Shown: positions 17,884 through 26,681, counted from the stretch's first letter. The stretch: 64,000 bases of DNA from Bordetella parapertussis (GCA_945872285.1 CAMBZR010000003.1:1-64000), one strand, 5' to 3'. A program made the numbers and translations. The notes: generated by a model from the sequence alone, not told the origin.

Positions 17884-18852
17884 TCATTCAGCTCGAATGT
17901 TAGCGCTTTTAATCACCTGACCATAACGCTCGTACTCTGCCTGATTAAGCGAGGCAAACTGCGCGCGTGTCAGGTTGCCGGCCTCGCCACCCAAGCCCAG
18001 TAAGCGCTCTTGTACGTCGGGCAATTTTAAGACGCGCTGCAATTCATCATGCAATTTATTTAAGATTGCCACGGGCGTGCCGTTTGTGGTGTACAAACCA
18101 TACCAAGTCGTCACGCTGACGCTGGCAAAACCCGACTCTGTCATAGTCGGAACGTCTGGGAGTTGCGCTGATCGAGTCGGCGTGGTGATGGCGAAGGCTT
18201 TGAGCTTACCCGCTTTGATTTGTGACATCGCAGACGAGGTCGTGTCGATCATAAATTGAAGTTGACCCGAGATCAGATCAATATGGGCAGCACTGCTGCC
18301 TTTATAGGGCACGTGAGTAGCGGTTGTGCCGCTAGCTGTATTCAACGCAACACCTGCAATGTGCTGTGTACTGCCAATCCCTGACGAGCCGTAGTTATAG
18401 CCTGCGGGGTTTGCCTTCATTGCAGCAATAAACTCTTTGGTGTTGCGCGCTGGGTGAGTCGCGGCGACAACAAGAACCTGTGGAACCGTAACCACGAGCC
18501 CTAAGGCTTGCAAGTCTTTGAGAGGATCGTAGCCCAGCTTAAGCAGATGGGGTGCGATCGCTTGAGCGGTATTGGTTGCCAACAGCAGTGTGTAGCCGTC
18601 CGGCGAGGCTTTGGCGGTCATGTCTGCAGCCAGCGTATTTGCTGCCCCCGGTTTATTTTCAACCAGGAAGGTTTGCTTCATTGTCTGACCAAACTTATCA
18701 GCAAGCATGCGAGCCAAAATGTCGGTACCACCACCGGGCGATGCACCAACCATGATTTTTACGGGTTTAGCTGGATAAGCTTGCTCTTGGGCAAAGGCCG
18801 CGGTGAAGAGGGTGCTTCCTGACAAAAAAAGATACAGCAGAGTTTTTTTCAT
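17884..18852 (-). CDS. Bug/TctC-family periplasmic solute receptor
   Basis: A 322-residue receptor with signal MKKTLLYLFLSGSTLFTAAFA-Q and loops ASPGGGTDILAR and SSGIGSTQHIAGV; the hinge reads PYKGSSAAHID. The first loop carries three glycines, a small variation on GG-x-x-D. It converges on the amidase gene across a shared hairpin. It stands alone as a transcription unit, with its promoter in the 344-bp gap before metY. Confidence 0.93.
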   Translation of the reverse strand: MKKTLLYLFLSGSTLFTAAFAQEQAYPAKPVKIMVGASPGGGTDILARMLADKFGQTMKQTFLVENKPGAANTLAADMTAKASPDGYTLLLATNTAQAIAPHLLKLGYDPLKDLQALGLVVTVPQVLVVAATHPARNTKEFIAAMKANPAGYNYGSSGIGSTQHIAGVALNTASGTTATHVPYKGSSAAHIDLISGQLQFMIDTTSSAMSQIKAGKLKAFAITTPTRSAQLPDVPTMTESGFASVSVTTWYGLYTTNGTPVAILNKLHDELQRVLKLPDVQERLLGLGGEAGNLTRAQFASLNQAEYERYGQVIKSANIRAE

Positions 18853-19196
18853 TTTTCAGTCCTTTTCTGGTTGTGAATGCTCTATTCGTGATTAAGTTGC
18901 ATAACTTTGTCTGAATTGCTGCTGACTGTAATTAGGCTCGTTGCAGGCACGGGGCTGAAAGTTCAAGCTCTTGTATGCGCCAACGATCCTGTGAATATGT
19001 TAATGCCAAAGTTTTATTGGCGCTTTAGTTCGCTCGCGCCTATGATGGCATGGAGAGCGGTTGCGGCCAGGGTGAATGGTGACCTGGCTCAAGTCAGTTT
19101 GAGTCCTGAGGCGCGAGGTGCGAGTTACGTTGAGCTGACCACAAAATCGGGTTAACCCTTAGGTTTAATTTGTTTTTTAAAAAAGATTGAAAGAAA
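18853..19196. other. Divergent intergenic region, 344 bp
   Basis: Promoters of the Bug gene (minus) and metY (plus) should lie here. Most of it is covered by a short open frame (18907-19155) that may be a gene remnant. I looked for a SAM- or SAH-type riboswitch ahead of metY and saw no conserved core. Confidence 0.5.
18907..19155 (+). pseudogene. Short ORF, possible C-terminal remnant of a FAS1-like dehydratase
   Basis: An 82-codon open frame without a clear Shine-Dalgarno. Its second half (FYWRFSSLAPMMAWRA, then VNGDLAQVSLS) recalls the end of hotdog-fold FAS1-like/mesaconyl-CoA hydratase proteins, where a phenylalanine-rich FSFRxLxPL strand is followed by a GD turn. The first half resembles nothing. 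It could equally be a chance frame. No N-terminal hotdog domain is present upstream, so a working enzyme is excluded. Confidence 0.25.
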
Positions 19197-20480
19197 ATGA
19201 AAATTGAAACGTTGGCTGTACATGCTGGTTACACCCCCGAGCCCACCACTAAAGCGGTCGCCGTTCCGATCTATCAAACGGTGGCGTACTCGTTCGATAG
19301 CGCGCAGCACGGCGCCGATCTGTTCGACTTAAAAGTCGCAGGTAATATTTATACGCGCATCATGAACCCGACCAATGATGTGCTTGAAAAGCGTGTTGCG
19401 GCACTTGAAGGTGGCATCGCCGCGTTAACGGTATCTTCGGGAATGACTGCGATTGCTTATGCGATTCAGACGATTGCAGAGGCGGGGGACAATATCGTTT
19501 CGGCCAGCACGCTCTATGGCGGCACCTACAATCTTTTTGCGCACACGTTTCCGCAACAGGGCATTACCGTTAGCTTCGCTGATTCACGCGATCCAGAAAG
19601 TTTTGCTAAGCATATCAACGAAAAAACAAAAGCTATTTTTTGTGAATCGATTGGTAACCCTTTGGGCAATGTGACTGATATCGCTGCACTCGCCAAAGTG
19701 GCGCACGCCCATGGGATTCCTTTGATTGTTGATAACACGGTGCCAAGCCCGTACCTCATGCGACCGATTGAACATGGTGCAGATATCGTTGTGCACTCTT
19801 TGACAAAATACTTGGGCGGACACGGCAACAGCATTGGTGGTGCAATTGTCGATAGCGGTAAGTTTCCTTGGGCCGAGCACAAAAAACGCTTTGCTCGCTT
19901 AAACGAACCCGACGTCAGCTATCACGGCGTCGTGTACACCGAGGCCTTAGGCCCTGCGGCTTACATCGGGCGTGCGCGTGTGGTGCCTTTGCGTAACACG
20001 GGCGGTGCTTTGTCGCCGTTCAATGCGTTTTTGATTTTGCAAGGTATTGAAACGCTCGCCTTACGCATGGATCGTATCTGCGAGAACACGCTCGCTCTGG
20101 CCAAGTATCTTGAAAAGCATCCCAAGGTTGAGTGGGTGCGTTACGCGGGTTTGCCAAACCATCCAGATCACGCCTTGGTGCAGCGCCAAATGGGTGGCCG
20201 CGCTTCAGGCATCTTGTCGTTTGGCATCAAAAGTACTGACACTGATCCCCGGGCCGCCGGTGCGCGTTTTCTTGATGCCTTGAATTTATTCACGCGCCTA
20301 GTCAACATTGGCGACGCCAAGTCGCTAGCGACGCACCCGGCTTCAACAACGCACCGCCAGCTCAATCCAGAAGAGCTTGCCAAAGCCGGAGTCTCAGAAA
20401 GCATGGTGCGCCTGTCTGTCGGTATCGAGCACGTCAGCGATTTACAGGCCGACCTCGAGCAGGCGTTGGCAAAGACTTAA
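19197..20480 (+). CDS. metY: O-acetylhomoserine sulfhydrylase (MetY type)
   Basis: A 427-residue PLP enzyme of the Cys/Met metabolism family, making homocysteine from O-acetylhomoserine and sulfide in the cytoplasm. Visible marks are ETLAVHAGYTPEPTT at the start, TRIMNPTND (53-61), SSGMTAI for phosphate binding near 80, and Lys204 in HSLTKYLGGHG, which forms the Schiff base. The roughly 60-residue insert around DVSYHGVVY separates O-acetylhomoserine enzymes from shorter cystathionine synthases. It sits alone between two Bug genes and converges on the second with 10 bases between stops. Confidence 0.94.
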   Translation: MKIETLAVHAGYTPEPTTKAVAVPIYQTVAYSFDSAQHGADLFDLKVAGNIYTRIMNPTNDVLEKRVAALEGGIAALTVSSGMTAIAYAIQTIAEAGDNIVSASTLYGGTYNLFAHTFPQQGITVSFADSRDPESFAKHINEKTKAIFCESIGNPLGNVTDIAALAKVAHAHGIPLIVDNTVPSPYLMRPIEHGADIVVHSLTKYLGGHGNSIGGAIVDSGKFPWAEHKKRFARLNEPDVSYHGVVYTEALGPAAYIGRARVVPLRNTGGALSPFNAFLILQGIETLALRMDRICENTLALAKYLEKHPKVEWVRYAGLPNHPDHALVQRQMGGRASGILSFGIKSTDTDPRAAGARFLDALNLFTRLVNIGDAKSLATHPASTTHRQLNPEELAKAGVSESMVRLSVGIEHVSDLQADLEQALAKT

Positions 20481-20490
20481 GGCTACTAAA

Positions 20491-21483
20491 TTATTCAGTT
20501 TTGATCTTTGCTGCTTTCACAACGTCAGCATAGCGGGTCAAATCTGTTTTAATTTGGTCGCCGTAGGCAGCTGGCGTTCCGGGTGAGGCGCTCACGCCCA
20601 ACACATCCAGACGTTGTTTGACGTCTGGATCGTTGAGCACTTCATTAAGCGTTGTATTTAATTTTTGAATGATCGGGGTGGGTGTCTTGGCTGGTGCCAA
20701 AATACCTACCCAAGAGGTCAAGACAAAATTGGGCAAGCCCGCTTCAATAAAAGTCTGCACGTCAGGCAGTGAGGGTGCACGTGCCAAACTCGTGACACCG
20801 ATGCCTTTGATGCGGCCGTTTTTGATATGAGGCAGGGCGCCCGCAACCGCTGTGAACACTAAGGGAATCGAGCCGCCTTGTAAATCAATCATGGCCTGGC
20901 CACCTCCCTTATAAGGAACATGCACGAGCTTAGAGCCTGCGACAATATTGAGTGTCTCACCGGCAATATGCGGCGTGCTGCCCATACCCGAGGTGCCGTA
21001 ATTTAAGCCATTAGCTTCTGTTTTAGACAAGGCAATCAGTTCTTTGACATTATTGGCGGCAAGGGTTGGATGCGCGACTAAAATTAAAATCGCATCCCCG
21101 ATTTTTCCAACGGGCGCAAAATCTTTGAGAGTGTTAAACGGAATTGAGGCAAACACGTGCGGGTTGATCACCATCGTGCCATCGAAGCCTAGCAATAAAC
21201 TGTAGCCGTCGGGCTCGGCCAGTGCGATTTGTGAGGTGCCGATGTTGCCCGAGGCTCCGGGTTTGTTTTCAACGATCATTTGCTGACCGAGACGTTTGCT
21301 CATTTGTTCGGCGACTAAACGTGCGCTCGCGTCTGTGACGCCGCCCGGCGTAAACGGCACGATCAGGCGAACGGGCTTGTTTGGATAAGCCGTTTGCGCA
21401 TAGACATTTGTCAGCGTCGTGGCGGCAAGCGCAACGGTACAGTAGCTAACCGAGGTGACAAGTCGAGAAATAAGTTTATGCAT
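20491..21483 (-). CDS. Bug/TctC-family periplasmic solute receptor
   Basis: A 330-residue receptor. ATG at 21483 follows GAGG and opens the signal peptide MHKLISRLVTS ... TNVYA-Q; the frame stays open for 63 more codons upstream but that extension is not secretory. Loops read FTPGGVTDASAR and TSGMGSTPHIAGE, with PYKGGGQAMID. It is a lone unit facing away from the dehalogenase-like hydrolase at 21791. Confidence 0.93.
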   Translation of the reverse strand: MHKLISRLVTSVSYCTVALAATTLTNVYAQTAYPNKPVRLIVPFTPGGVTDASARLVAEQMSKRLGQQMIVENKPGASGNIGTSQIALAEPDGYSLLLGFDGTMVINPHVFASIPFNTLKDFAPVGKIGDAILILVAHPTLAANNVKELIALSKTEANGLNYGTSGMGSTPHIAGETLNIVAGSKLVHVPYKGGGQAMIDLQGGSIPLVFTAVAGALPHIKNGRIKGIGVTSLARAPSLPDVQTFIEAGLPNFVLTSWVGILAPAKTPTPIIQKLNTTLNEVLNDPDVKQRLDVLGVSASPGTPAAYGDQIKTDLTRYADVVKAAKIKTE

Positions 21484-21790
21484 TAGGAGCCTCGTTTTTG
21501 CTGAGTTCAATAAAAAAATCCAACAATGCAGTGTATTGGAGTTTGGCAAGGTCTGTGCATTTTTCAGGTGACGATCATTCAGGGACAACCCTAGGTTATT
21601 GACCAGAGGCTTGAGAATGTGGGGGCTTCGGCGTAGGTGAGGTTCTTTTAGTCGTGAGCGCACTCTTAACAACAGTCTGATGGCAAACTGCTACGATTGA
21701 CGTGTACGCCTGCCGCCATCATCTCGACTTATTTCGCGGCGGTACCGGCAAAGACAAAATTTATCAAATTAACGAGAGACTTGATTCATC
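21484..21790. other. Divergent intergenic region, 307 bp
   Basis: Control region between a Bug gene and the dehalogenase-like hydrolase. It is open on the minus strand through most of its length, as an in-frame extension of the Bug gene, but the translation resembles nothing. I see no convincing promoter pair, repeat or RNA structure. Confidence 0.45.
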
Positions 21791-22666
21791 ATGAATATGT
21801 GGGATTTTTCTGTCAAGGATATTGAGACCTCAGGGGCAACCATACGTCTACGGCACAGCGGCGAGGGACCGCCGCTGTTGTTGCTCCATGGCAACCCGTT
21901 AACGCATCTGGCCTGGCATCAGGTTGCGCCACGTTTGTCGCAAAGTTTTCATGTTGTGGCCGCAGACCTGCGTGGTTATGGCGACAGCTCGGCACCTGAA
22001 GAGGAGGCCGATTACGCTAACTATTCGTTTCGGGCGATGGCGCAGGATCAGGTTGAGGTCATGCACGCTTTAGGCTACGACACGTTTTACGTCGCCGGTC
22101 ACGATCGCGGTGCGCGCACGGTTCATCGTATGTGTCTCGATCATCCTAAAAAAATCCTCAAAGCCGCCGTCATCGACATTGTCCCCACGCTTGATATGTG
22201 GAATGCGATGGGGCGCGTGGGTGCCATGCTGGGTTGGCACTGGCCTTTTATGGCGCAGCCTGCTGACCTGCCAGAGCGGCTGATGGGTAGCGTTCCAGCA
22301 GATTGGTTTTTGCGTAAAAAATTATTAAAGCTGACTTCAGACTTAAATCATATCCCGCCAGAGATCTGGGCAGAATATGTGCGTTGTTTTAATGAAAAGA
22401 CGATTCGTGGCTCCTGCGGTGATTATCGCGCCGCAGCCACAATTGATTGCGAGTTAGATACCGCCGACCTTGCGCGCAAGCTTGAGATACCTTTGCTGGT
22501 GTTATGGGGCAAAACCAGTCTGGTGGGTAAGCAGTTCGCAGATCCGCTAAGTATTTGGCGCGAACGCGCTCACGATGTGCGCGGTGAAGCGTTGCCATGT
22601 GGGCACTATGTGAACGAAGAGGCTCCTGAGCAGGTAACTGATTGGTTGTTACGGTTTTTCAGGTAA
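21791..22666 (+). CDS. Alpha/beta hydrolase, probable haloacetate dehalogenase
   Basis: A 291-residue cytoplasmic hydrolase. Compared from memory with fluoroacetate dehalogenase RPA1163, all key residues have counterparts at a near-constant offset: nucleophile Asp105 and Arg106/Arg109 in HDRGART, acid Asp129 in DIVPT, the halide-pocket residues His150, Trp151 (GWHWPF) and Tyr212 (GDYRAA), and base His272 in CGHYV. The segment ADYANYSFRAMAQDQ is also shared with that family. The enzyme would hydrolyse haloacetates to glycolate and halide through an aspartyl ester. A TRAP receptor and a Bug gene follow on the same strand. A different small 2-substituted acid is possible. Confidence 0.87.
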   Translation: MNMWDFSVKDIETSGATIRLRHSGEGPPLLLLHGNPLTHLAWHQVAPRLSQSFHVVAADLRGYGDSSAPEEEADYANYSFRAMAQDQVEVMHALGYDTFYVAGHDRGARTVHRMCLDHPKKILKAAVIDIVPTLDMWNAMGRVGAMLGWHWPFMAQPADLPERLMGSVPADWFLRKKLLKLTSDLNHIPPEIWAEYVRCFNEKTIRGSCGDYRAAATIDCELDTADLARKLEIPLLVLWGKTSLVGKQFADPLSIWRERAHDVRGEALPCGHYVNEEAPEQVTDWLLRFFR

Positions 22667-22809
22667 CTCGCTTGACACGCCCTTGTCCTGACGCTACAAA
22701 GATCAAGCGAAGTCGCCTTGCATTAAAAATAAGGCATATTAATAATCATTCAATCGACAAGCTTCGCGGATGACTTTGGCTGCTATCGCCAATCAATTAA
22801 GGGGGCATC

Positions 22810-23814
22810 ATGAATTTTAAGAATGCAATGAACAATGTTGTGTTGGGTCTAGTAACGCTCATCGTTTCTTTTTCCGCAAGCGCGCAGGTCAAATGGGATA
22901 TGTATGCCTTTTCAGGCGTGAGTCACCCTGTGACGTTGAGATTAAAGGATTTTGCTGAAGAGGTAAAAAAGAAATCAGACGGCAAATTGCTGATCACGGT
23001 CAGACCTGCCGGTGAGTTTCCATTTAAAGCCACTGAAGTGGTGCGTGCGACCTCTACCAATCAAGTGCAAATTGGTGAGGGCTATGCTGGGATGATTTCT
23101 GGTGCGATGCCACTGGCTTCGGTTGCAAACTTGCCTATGCTTATCCGTAATAATGACGATGTCCAAAAGGTTTGGCCGATTGTTCAAAAATATGCGTACC
23201 CTGAGTTTCAAAAGGCTGGCTTAAAAGTCTTATTTCATTTTGAATGGCCACCGCAAAATTTATTTGGCAAAGGCACGCCAGTACTTAAGCCTGCTGATTT
23301 TGCAGGCAAGAAATTTCGTACGACTGACGCTAAGCAAAGCGAAATGCTCAAGAGTCTGAATGCGTCTGCAGTGTCGCTAGCGCCTGCTGAAGTGCCACTC
23401 GCTGTTGAGCGTGGTGTCGTTGATGGATTTCTGACTGCGGGTTTCAATGTGTTGGGTGCGAAGTGGTATGAGTTTGTGAACTGGGCCTATTTGCCTGACT
23501 TCAACGCAGGTGGCCCAGATTTTATTTTGGTCAATCAAGGTGCCTACGACAAACTTGAGCCGAAAGTCCGTGCTGCGTTAGACGAAGTGGCGCTGACTTG
23601 GGGACCTATGATGACGAAAGAAAATAACGCTAGCGAAGGGCGCGATCTTGAGATTCTAAAAACCAAGCATGGGATTACCTTGCATCGTCCTTCCCAGAAG
23701 GAAATCGATGATTTCACTAAGACCATGCCACCCATCTGGACTGCCTGGGCTGCGCAGCATGGCCCCAACGCTATCAATATGCTGAAAGAAATTCGTGAAG
23801 TCTTAAAAAAGTAG
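22810..23814 (+). CDS. TRAP transporter receptor (DctP family), orphan
   Basis: A 334-residue periplasmic receptor with a signal peptide ending FSASA-Q near residue 25. The DctP fold is shown by KDFAEEVKKKSDGKL, Arg170 in AGKKFRTTD (the arginine that usually salt-bridges the ligand carboxylate) and LAVERGVVDGFLTAG. Start ATG at 22810 follows AAGGGGGC. No DctQ or DctM gene is adjacent; the next gene is a Bug receptor 110 bases downstream. It may use a TRAP membrane pair encoded elsewhere, and its position after the dehalogenase-like gene suggests a short carboxylate ligand. Confidence 0.92.
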   Translation: MNFKNAMNNVVLGLVTLIVSFSASAQVKWDMYAFSGVSHPVTLRLKDFAEEVKKKSDGKLLITVRPAGEFPFKATEVVRATSTNQVQIGEGYAGMISGAMPLASVANLPMLIRNNDDVQKVWPIVQKYAYPEFQKAGLKVLFHFEWPPQNLFGKGTPVLKPADFAGKKFRTTDAKQSEMLKSLNASAVSLAPAEVPLAVERGVVDGFLTAGFNVLGAKWYEFVNWAYLPDFNAGGPDFILVNQGAYDKLEPKVRAALDEVALTWGPMMTKENNASEGRDLEILKTKHGITLHRPSQKEIDDFTKTMPPIWTAWAAQHGPNAINMLKEIREVLKK

Positions 23815-23924
23815 GGCAATGAAAATTGCTTTGAGGGTCTTGTGCAGTTGGGTGTGCAGATTGACGATCATTTTTTCATGGCGTCTTATTTGCCACCCCA
23901 AATAGTTTTTGCAGAGAAGAGTGA

Positions 23925-24908
23925 ATGAATCGACTCGTCGCCGCTATAAAGAGTTGGCTTACCAAAACTCTTTTGATGTTCAGCCTTGCGCTCGCAGCGT
24001 TTTCTTGCAACGCGGCATTTCCTGAAAGGCGCGTCACGATTGTCGTGCCGTATCCGCCTGGCGGCAGCACCGATATTTTTGCCCGCTCAATCGCACACTA
24101 TCTTTCACAATTGTGGGGGCAATCGGTTGTCGTTGAAAACCGCGGGGGAGGTGGCACGATCATTGGTACTCAATATGTGAGCCAAGCCCCTTCGGATGGG
24201 TATACCTTATTAGTGACTGCCTACGCCTACACGTCTAATCCTTTATTGAAAGAAAACCTCAGCTATCAGCCAAGCTCACTTGCACCGTTACTCCTAATAG
24301 GTACCGCACCCAGCCTGCTCTATATCAATGCCAAGTTACCACCGCAAAACTTAGCCGAAGTTATCGCGTTGGCTCAAGCAAGCCCAGCTGGGTTGGTGTT
24401 GGGTTCGTCAGGCAACGGCTCAAGCGCGCACATTGCGGCCGAGCTTTTTGCGCATGCTGCGAAGATCAAAATTACGCATGTGCCCTACAAAGGGATGGGT
24501 CCTGCACTAAACGATTTGTTTGGCAGCCAACTAATGGGGATTTTCGATATCCCGACCGGGATGGTGAATGTGAAAGCAGGTCGACTGAAGGCCATTGCGA
24601 TTGCGGCAGCAGAACGCCATCCCGATGCGCCCGAGGTGCCGACACTGAAAGAGTTAGGCCTCGATATGGTATTTGGAACATGGTACGGATTTTTGACACA
24701 ACAAGGTGTTGAGCAGTCTGTGCAAAAGCAGTTGCACGAGGCTTTGAAGCAAGCCGTTGCAGACCCAGCAGTTAAGCAGGCGATTGCGCGAACTGGGCTC
24801 GTGGTGCAGCCGCGTACGCAAGAAGAGTTCAGGCAATTTTTAAAGGATGAAACGCAAAAGTTGGCTGACTTGCTTAAGACGGATGGGGTGAAGATTACGA
24901 TTGATTAA
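23925..24908 (+). CDS. Bug/TctC-family periplasmic solute receptor
   Basis: A 327-residue receptor starting at ATG 23925 after GAAGAGTG. Its signal region is long (about 30 residues) and ends near AAFSCNA; the cysteine there does not fit a good lipobox, so a soluble periplasmic protein is more likely. Loops read YPPGGSTDIFAR, ENRGGGGTIIG and SSGNGSSAHIAAE, with PYKGMGPALND. The ENRGGGGT variant differs from the usual NKPGASG. It follows an orphan TRAP receptor, an unusual side-by-side pairing of two receptor classes. Confidence 0.92.
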   Translation: MNRLVAAIKSWLTKTLLMFSLALAAFSCNAAFPERRVTIVVPYPPGGSTDIFARSIAHYLSQLWGQSVVVENRGGGGTIIGTQYVSQAPSDGYTLLVTAYAYTSNPLLKENLSYQPSSLAPLLLIGTAPSLLYINAKLPPQNLAEVIALAQASPAGLVLGSSGNGSSAHIAAELFAHAAKIKITHVPYKGMGPALNDLFGSQLMGIFDIPTGMVNVKAGRLKAIAIAAAERHPDAPEVPTLKELGLDMVFGTWYGFLTQQGVEQSVQKQLHEALKQAVADPAVKQAIARTGLVVQPRTQEEFRQFLKDETQKLADLLKTDGVKITID

Positions 24909-24978
24909 GGAAGAAAACACGAGATTTTGAGGATCTTGTCAGTTTTGCCACATTGGTTTTCATAGCTAAGTTACAAAT

Positions 24979-25016
24979 TACTCAATGTATCGTGTAAAAA
25001 TACTCAGTGTATTGAG
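24979..25016. repeat. Short direct and inverted repeat between convergent genes
   Basis: TACTCAATGTAT (24979-24990) recurs as TACTCAGTGTAT (25001-25012), 22 bases apart start to start, and the second copy runs on into ATTGAG, the reverse of CTCAAT in the first. It lies in the gap between two convergent genes, where an operator would be unexpected. Role unknown. Confidence 0.45.
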
Positions 25017-25086
25017 CAAAATGTATGCTGAGGTGGCAACCCCTTGGCGGACTCTGTCACCCTCTTGATACTGCAGCGCCTGACAG

Positions 25087-25698
25087 TCACGGAATAAAGC
25101 TTTTTAATCGCTCAGCCCAATACAAGTAAGCAGGCTTAGAAAGATGCAAACCGTCCCAGGTGTACTTTGGCAAAAGACCTTGCGCATCGTTGGTCAAACC
25201 GGGATTCAAGTCAAGCCATTGGATATTGCGGGTTACAGCAAAGGCTTGAAGCTTTTGATTCAATGCCCTCACGTCATCGACGGTGCTGCCGCACTGCGGG
25301 CGTGAGCATTCAAGAGTGGCTTGCATCAAAACGGTGATTTTGTTTTTTTGCAACGCATCGACAATCAAGGTGTATTGCTTAAAGGTTTGCTCAACAGAAA
25401 CTCCTCTTAAGAGGTCGTTGATGCCAATCATTAAAAAAATACTGTTCGGGCGTAGTATGATGGTCGCGTTTATTTCGCTCAGAATATTTTGAGTCGTGTA
25501 GCCCGCGACTCCTTTATTAATCACTCTGCTGGGAGGGAAGAATAAGTGCCAATTTCCCCAAGCAGTAATCGAGTCGCCGAGCATCACGATCTTTTGGGTG
25601 GAGCTAGGCTTGAGCTGAGCGCAAGCCTGGCTAGATACACCCATTACGCTGAGTAAAAAAAAACTAAACAGGCATGCGTAAAACAATTTTGCCAACAT
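25087..25698 (-). CDS. SGNH/GDSL-type esterase, exported
   Basis: A 203-residue hydrolase with a signal peptide (about residues 1-28, ending ACA-Q). The four SGNH blocks are present: Ser43 in MLGDSITAWG, Gly63 in NKGVAGY, Asn94 in IGINDL, and Asp182/His185 in WDGLHLS. The size fits the small thioesterase/arylesterase group. Its start overlaps the end of the MDR gene by 35 bases, so translation is coupled. As the third gene behind a Baeyer-Villiger monooxygenase it is a good candidate to cleave an ester product, although a predicted periplasmic location would not match a cytoplasmic monooxygenase. Confidence 0.88.
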   Translation of the reverse strand: MLAKLFYACLFSFFLLSVMGVSSQACAQLKPSSTQKIVMLGDSITAWGNWHLFFPPSRVINKGVAGYTTQNILSEINATIILRPNSIFLMIGINDLLRGVSVEQTFKQYTLIVDALQKNKITVLMQATLECSRPQCGSTVDDVRALNQKLQAFAVTRNIQWLDLNPGLTNDAQGLLPKYTWDGLHLSKPAYLYWAERLKSFIP

Positions 25699-26641
25699 GT
25701 TTGTTTGTTTCCATCATCTCTTTGGCTTGCGCCAGTTGCTCAAAGGCGAAGGTATGGTCTACCAGCGGTTTGATGCGACCGTCTGCAATCGCAGGTAAAA
25801 CTTCAGCCTTGAATTGAGGTAAAAATTCAGCGCGTTGGTCAGCTGAGCGCAACTTGTTTGACACGCCAAACAGACGCAAGCGTTTTGAATGCAGGGCTAA
25901 CAGATCAAGCTCGGCTGAGAGTACGCCATCGACATAGCCTACCATCGCAAAGCGCGCTTCAAACGCCATGCAGCGAATGCTCTCTGCAAACACCGAGCCA
26001 CCAACCGTATCCACCACTAAGTTCGCACCTTTGCCGCCCGTCGCTTCCATTACGGGGCCTTCAAAGCCTGAACCGCGTAGGCACAGCGCCAAGTCCAAAC
26101 CGTGTTCTTTTAAACGTGCAAGTTTTTCGGGTGAGCCCGAGGTGCCAATGACTTTGGCGCCCATGGCTTTTGCCGTTTGCAGGGCGGCCACGCCAACGCC
26201 TGATGACACACCATGAATGAGCAGCCACTCATTTGCTTTGAGCTTGCCTTGTAGCGACAGCATATCGTGCACAACTAAAAAGGTGAGTGGCACGCTGGCA
26301 GCTTGCTCAAAACTTAAATTAGCAGGTACTGGGAGGGCCTCGACGCTATCCATACAGGCGTATTCAGCGAAGGCGCCGCGGCAGCGGCCCATGACTTTGT
26401 CGCCCACTGCGATGCCTTTGACGTCATTGCCTAGTGCACTGACCACACCAGCGCCCTCTATGCCAACAGGGCTGGCTTGACCGCCTTTATGTAAACCGTG
26501 ACCAATCACGAACTCACCGCGGTTTAGGCTGGCGGCATGCAGGCGTACCAAAATCTGTTTGGGGCCAGGCGTGGGGATATCGATGGTGCGTTGCTCGAGA
26601 ACCGTCTTGTTTTCGACGGTTTGCATCCAATATGACAGCAT
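25664..26641 (-). CDS. Quinone-oxidoreductase-like MDR enzyme
   Basis: A 325-residue NADPH-dependent medium-chain reductase without zinc ligands. GAG at GIEGAGVVSALG (about 60-71), the GVSSGVG nucleotide loop (about 144-150) and VVDTVGGSVF mark the QOR/zeta-crystallin type. Start ATG 26641 follows GAGG. It lies 40 bases after the Baeyer-Villiger monooxygenase stop and overlaps the SGNH esterase. A role in reducing an enone or quinone, or in handling the alcohol or aldehyde released from the ester, is plausible but not shown. Confidence 0.9.
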   Translation of the reverse strand: MLSYWMQTVENKTVLEQRTIDIPTPGPKQILVRLHAASLNRGEFVIGHGLHKGGQASPVGIEGAGVVSALGNDVKGIAVGDKVMGRCRGAFAEYACMDSVEALPVPANLSFEQAASVPLTFLVVHDMLSLQGKLKANEWLLIHGVSSGVGVAALQTAKAMGAKVIGTSGSPEKLARLKEHGLDLALCLRGSGFEGPVMEATGGKGANLVVDTVGGSVFAESIRCMAFEARFAMVGYVDGVLSAELDLLALHSKRLRLFGVSNKLRSADQRAEFLPQFKAEVLPAIADGRIKPLVDHTFAFEQLAQAKEMMETNKHVGKIVLRMPV

Positions 26642-26681
26642 TTTGTAACCTCAAGCGTTTTGAATAACCGAGAGCATACAA

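Noticed and set aside
18853-19196. A SAM- or SAH-responsive riboswitch ahead of metY
   Set aside because: No conserved core or pairing pattern of known SAM or SAH riboswitches could be seen in the gap.
21484-21672. A 63-codon N-terminal extension of the 20491 Bug gene
   Set aside because: It would place a non-secretory, basic stretch before a clear signal peptide, and a good Shine-Dalgarno supports ATG 21483.
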